Positions 61,185-64,000 of a stretch of DNA of 64,000 bases are shown here, piece after piece. Below the pieces are notes generated by a model that saw only the letters and a list, made by a program, of their open reading frames with translations, did not search any database and was not told where the DNA came from. Within the stretch, counting starts at the first letter, position 1, and each line of letters begins with the position of its first letter. The stretch is from Klebsiella quasivariicola (GTDB taxonomy: Bacteria; Pseudomonadota; Gammaproteobacteria; Enterobacterales; Enterobacteriaceae), in NCBI RefSeq assembly GCF_002269255.1, contig NZ_CP022823.1, positions 1,922,001 to 1,986,000 on the forward strand. Direction: 5' to 3'. Both the position numbers and the translations under genes were made by a program.

Positions 61185-61617
61185 TAGGCAATCCCCGAGC
61201 AAACCGCAATTGGCTTCGCTGCATAAGTGGTTGATAGAGAAAAGCGCGACACTGTCGTAGAAATCCCGGTTGGGGGTGGCGTTCGCTTATGCGCTCAATC
61301 AGTGGGGTGCTCTGTGTTATTACTGCGATGACGGGCCGGTGGAACCTGATAATGATGATGCGGAGCGGGCGCTGAGAGAGGTCTGTCTGGGGAAAAGAAT
61401 TATATATTCTTCGGTAGTGACAATGGCGGTAAGCGCGGCGCACTGCTTTATGGGCTGATAGGCACATGCAAACTCAATGTATTGACCCTGAGGCTTATCT
61501 GCACCATATCCTGGCGTACTGCCGAAGGCGTCTACAAATAAAGTGGCCGAATTGCTGCCATGGAACGTGGTTCTCACCGATAAATAACCGTCAATACGGC
61601 GTTCACTTAACGCTTAT
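61185..61617 (+). mobile_element. IS66-family tnpC 3' remnant with frameshifts
   Basis: Several frames together give the C-terminus of the IS66 transposase: SKPQLASLHKWLIEKSATLS, FAYALNQWGALCYYCDDGPV followed by EPDNDDAERALREVCLGKR (region with the last acidic residue of DDE), then after frameshifts GLIGTCKLN..DPEAYLHHIL and LLPWN. The end has a CCGTCAATACGGCGTTCACTT-type sequence (about 61588 onward) like the IS66 right terminal repeat. It is a non-functional relic. Confidence 0.82.
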
Positions 61618-62040
61618 CGATATAGTCATTCCATTTTCTTCAAGAGATATACCCTTTTGGCGTAGCTTTATGCCTAGTGTGTACTCTCTAATGTCCGCTT
61701 TCGTTAAAGATGAGTGTCAGACTTGAGTGTGTTCTACCTCAGAACACTGCTACATCAGGTCTGAAGTTATACAGTGAAATTCAATTTCTAAATCACAACC
61801 TTCAACCCATTTCACCGCTGCGAACCAAGGGGCGCTACGCCCGGCTATGTAGATCATATCTTTTCCTTCCGTGTGCTTTTCGTTCCCGTATCAGCTTCCG
61901 GCTAATCGTTTCCCAACACAACCCGTCCCGCAAGGGTAAATAGCACGCATTCTGCGCCCTTGCGGGCCGGAACGATGTCGGGAAAGCGAACCGTCAGGCG
62001 ATACGAAGACGAAAATCACACCACTGACGGAGAAAAAATC
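61618..62040. other. Spacer and leader upstream of the ardC-like gene
   Basis: 423 bases. The first 250 show no gene. Near the end CCCGCAAGGG (61927-61936) and CCCTTGCGGG (61957-61966) form a perfect 10-bp inverted repeat with a 20-base loop, about 75 bases before the ardC-like ATG. It could be an operator or leader hairpin. Confidence 0.45.
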
Positions 62041-62985
62041 ATGACTATTTCCCTGCATACCCAGGCTAGCGCCCCTAACACCGCAGCGGCGACCAGCGTA
62101 TCCCCGCTGGACCTGTCAGGCTCCTCAAAAACGAAATTTACCAGAACCAAAACTGATATTTATCAGACCGTCACTGACAGCATCATTGCGGCACTGGAAA
62201 CTGGTGTTAAACCCTGGGCGTGTCCGTGGCAGCGTACCCCTGGTATGTCGGGTTTACCGTCCAATTACGCAACTGGTATGGGTTACAGTGGAATGAATAT
62301 CATGTTGTTGTGGTGCAGTGCGTCAGAACAGGGATTCAATGATTCGCGTTGGATGACCTACAAACAGGCAAAAGCGGAAGGCGGGCAGGTACGTAAGGGA
62401 GAACACGGCACAACAGCTATTTTCTATACCATGTTGGAAAGGGAAAATAACGAAGGAGAAACTGAATATATTCCGATGCTTAAGACTTTCACCGTGTTTA
62501 ATGTTGAGCAAATTGACGGTTTGACTCTGAGTGATGAAGCCGTTTTCCCGGCAGAGACCTTTGAGCCGTTACCGCAGGCGGAAGCGCTTTTCCGTAACAG
62601 TGGTGCAACCATCATTGCGAAGGGGCAGAACGCCTTTTTCGCACCATCAACCGACGAAATCCATTTACCGGAACGTCGTCTTTTTAGCGATGCTGCCAAT
62701 TTCTACGCTACGGGTATGCATGAGCTGGTTCACTGGAGTGGAGCCAAAAGTCGGCTGAATCGTGAAATGAAAGGGAAGTTTGGCAGTGAGGATTATGCTT
62801 TTGAGGAGTTGATCGCCGAGCTTGGAAGCGCGTTCCTAATGGCGGACCTAGGGATTGTCGGAGAGGTTCAGCATGAAAGTTATATTGCTTCCTGGCTGAA
62901 AGCACTGAGGAACGACAAACGCTATATTTTCAAGGCCGCCAGCGCGGCATCCAAAGCGCATCGTTATTTGATGGATAAAATCTGA
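62041..62985 (+). CDS. ArdC-type antirestriction protein / zincin
   Basis: A 314-residue protein. The N-terminal half (residues about 35-150: TKTDIYQTVTDSIIAALETGVKPWACPW, GYSGMNIMLLWC, MTYKQAKAEGGQVRKGEHGT) is the ssDNA-binding domain of ArdC and TraC primases; the C-terminal half is a zincin with HELVH (in YATGMHELVHWSGAKSRLNR) and the downstream EELIAELGSAFL. ArdC proteins protect incoming conjugative DNA from restriction. ATG 62041 is the sensible start. It reads towards mobC, which is on the other strand. Confidence 0.88.
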   Translation: MTISLHTQASAPNTAAATSVSPLDLSGSSKTKFTRTKTDIYQTVTDSIIAALETGVKPWACPWQRTPGMSGLPSNYATGMGYSGMNIMLLWCSASEQGFNDSRWMTYKQAKAEGGQVRKGEHGTTAIFYTMLERENNEGETEYIPMLKTFTVFNVEQIDGLTLSDEAVFPAETFEPLPQAEALFRNSGATIIAKGQNAFFAPSTDEIHLPERRLFSDAANFYATGMHELVHWSGAKSRLNREMKGKFGSEDYAFEELIAELGSAFLMADLGIVGEVQHESYIASWLKALRNDKRYIFKAASAASKAHRYLMDKI

Positions 62986-63044
62986 GCAGGAAGGAGTCGC
63001 AACGGAATGCGGCTTTGCGTGTAGGGCCGCTTAAAACAGTAACG

Positions 63045-63107
63045 CTGTAGAGACACGAGTGAGGCGGAGCGCAGCCAGGCGAGCACCGAACAGTCATGTC
63101 TCTACAG
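63045..63107. repeat. Inverted repeat between ardC-like gene and the small coiled-coil gene
   Basis: CTGTAGAGACA (63045-63055) and TGTCTCTACAG (63097-63107) are perfect 11-bp arms around a 41-base, GC-rich loop. It lies downstream of two convergent genes. It may be a terminator-like structure, a protein-binding dyad or a small RNA; no T run is present. Confidence 0.6.
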
Positions 63108-63147
63108 TGGAATAACGCAAATCACGCGGACAGGGCTGAATGGGCAG

Positions 63148-63435
63148 CTATTCCCGGTTATCAGCAACTACCTGAAGCGCAAGTAGCCGCTGTTCCAGGT
63201 TATTCAGTCTTTCTTCGAGGTCATGGCTCTGCTGCTCAATATCTTCCAGCGTTTCTGACAGTACATCACGCAGCAGCACAAAATTTGCTTGTAAGGCATA
63301 TACAAAATCGTTGCCGCGTTCCAGTAATGCTTCACGCGGAAAGCCATGTAACGCAGAATGTGTCATCCACGTCACCAACGCTTTTGCGCTCATTTCAGTT
63401 AGTACGTCCGAAAGTCGGTCAGTTTCTCTGTTCAT
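63148..63435 (-). CDS. Small coiled-coil protein, unknown function
   Basis: A 95-residue acidic protein. The second half (VLLRDVLSETLEDIEQQSHDLEERLNNLEQRLLALQ) has a clear leucine heptad pattern. ATG 63435 follows a CAGGACT site. It lies 107 bases downstream of the mobC-like gene in the same direction, so it may belong to the mobilisation module. Similar short proteins accompany mobilisation genes in enterobacterial islands, but I do not recognise this one. Confidence 0.6.
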   Translation of the reverse strand: MNRETDRLSDVLTEMSAKALVTWMTHSALHGFPREALLERGNDFVYALQANFVLLRDVLSETLEDIEQQSHDLEERLNNLEQRLLALQVVADNRE

Positions 63436-63542
63436 ACTGGAGTCCTGTCAGTTCTGATGGTGGGGGAGTATTTAGGTAGGGCATTACTTCCGGTCATTGC
63501 GCTGCTGGCGGGCGGGTTGGGGCAGTTGGTGATAAAGAACAA

Positions 63543-64000
63543 CTATATGCAGTGACTTACATCGAGCCGTTGCAACTCGTCGAGTGTATAGATGCGGAAG
63601 ACATTCCGGTGGCGGGTTTCCAGCGGGATGTGCTGATGGTTAACGATCACGTGCCTGATGCTGTCAAACAGCCGTTCAAGACCGCGTTTTTTCTGCGGGT
63701 CCGGCACGATATAAAAAACGTAAATCCAGTTTTTATGGGTCCGCGCCAGCAAATGGCTGGCGATGATCGACTGGTAACGGGCTTTGGTTTTCAGACGGCG
63801 CTCGGTCTCAATGGCGATCACGGTTCCGCCGGGCAGGGTAATCAGTCCGTCCGGGCGGTGGCTGGTCTGATAACGACTGAGGAAGGTTGTGCGATCGCCG
63901 TTTATCCATCCGGATGCGCCTTTTTGCTCAAGGATGATACGGGCGGTTTGATTATCAAGGTGGTGCTCCAGTGTCCAGCCGGTGATTTTTGACGGCTCAA
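63543..64000 (-). CDS. mobC: MobC-like relaxase/mobilisation protein, 5' part outside the window
   Basis: The frame is open to the right edge. It reads SRYQTSHRPDGLITLPGGTVIAIETERRLKTKARYQSIIASHLLARTHKNW and ends RIYTLDELQRLDVSHCI. The pattern HRPDG...IAIETE..K...RYQ is that of the Replic-Relax/MobC family, a PD-(D/E)XK-fold relaxase class known from CloDF13 MobC and used by ICEKp elements. The D of RPDG and the E of AIETE would be the metal-binding pair. It would nick oriT for conjugative transfer. mobB and oriT should lie just outside the window. Confidence 0.75.
   Translation of the reverse strand, partial: EPSKITGWTLEHHLDNQTARIILEQKGASGWINGDRTTFLSRYQTSHRPDGLITLPGGTVIAIETERRLKTKARYQSIIASHLLARTHKNWIYVFYIVPDPQKKRGLERLFDSIRHVIVNHQHIPLETRHRNVFRIYTLDELQRLDVSHCI

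Noticed and set aside
61270..61458. Intact small protein from the IS66 region
   Set aside because: It is the transposase C-terminus in a shifted frame, with homology continuing in other frames downstream.
47915..64000. CRISPR array
   Set aside because: No regularly spaced short repeats were seen anywhere; the repeats found are two or three isolated, diverged copies.

Overview
The window is about 64 kb of chromosome from the Klebsiella pneumoniae complex or a close relative. The evidence is an Escherichia-like core gene order (sbcB, dacD, gyrI, yeeA, tmaR, cobS, cobT, then shiA, yeeO, amn, nac, cbl, ldtA) interleaved with Klebsiella-type insertions, high GC in the core, and several identical tRNA-Asn(GUU) genes that share one terminator design.

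Region 1 (1-23.0 kb) is core plus species-level accessory metabolism. It holds a second EF-G gene (3' part), exonuclease I, PBP6b, LexA-controlled gyrI, yeeA, tmaR and the cobS/cobT pair for the last steps of cobalamin assembly. It continues with a divergent SAH-hydrolase homologue, an HPP membrane protein, two LysR regulators, a lipoate-ligase-like protein, shiA, a SUOX-fold protein paired with a GGDEF-EAL protein, yeaR-yoaG with candidate NarL sites, an alpha/beta hydrolase, a GAF-GGDEF cyclase and a kinase-fold protein.

Region 2 (23.0-35.4 kb) lies between three intact tRNA-Asn genes, one of which points the other way. It holds yeeO, a lipoprotein, amn, a membrane-anchored hydrolase, a nucleoside-recognition (Gate) membrane protein, an acuR/acuI-like pair with a palindromic operator, and a CPA1 Na+/H+ antiporter.

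Region 3 (35.4-47.85 kb) is devoted to nitrogen and sulfur control and scavenging. nac has a textbook NtrC site and sigma-54 promoter; cbl and ldtA follow. A GntR/FCD regulator is then divergent from an eight-gene operon: amidase, cyclic-imide-hydrolase-like deacetylase, MFS carrier, two SDRs, a CGVCG-start small protein, a G3E GTPase, and a solute-binding-protein homologue without a signal peptide. A sigma-54 promoter and an NtrC-like site lie upstream of this operon. This suggests it is switched on by nitrogen limitation and takes ammonia from imides or amides.

Region 4 (47.86 kb to the end) is an integrated island of the ICEKp type. It starts at a 17-bp tRNA-Asn-derived att site, and a MobC-like relaxase gene runs off the right edge. 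Between them is a layered defence and mobile-element graveyard: a patatin (CapV-like) remnant, a candidate HEPN protein, a second decayed att/terminator block, an internally deleted radC, a complete Hachiman pair (hamA-hamB), an IS3-type orfA remnant, a complete three-gene ABC-3C type system (Cap4-like nuclease, middle component, DUF3732-type ATPase), a cut-off OLD-type ATPase start, an AT-rich 605-residue putative nuclease, an IS66 remnant and an ArdC-type antirestriction gene. Sharp changes in base composition between these blocks suggest several independent acquisitions at one hotspot. All family assignments come from reading motifs and recalling families; no database search was possible.
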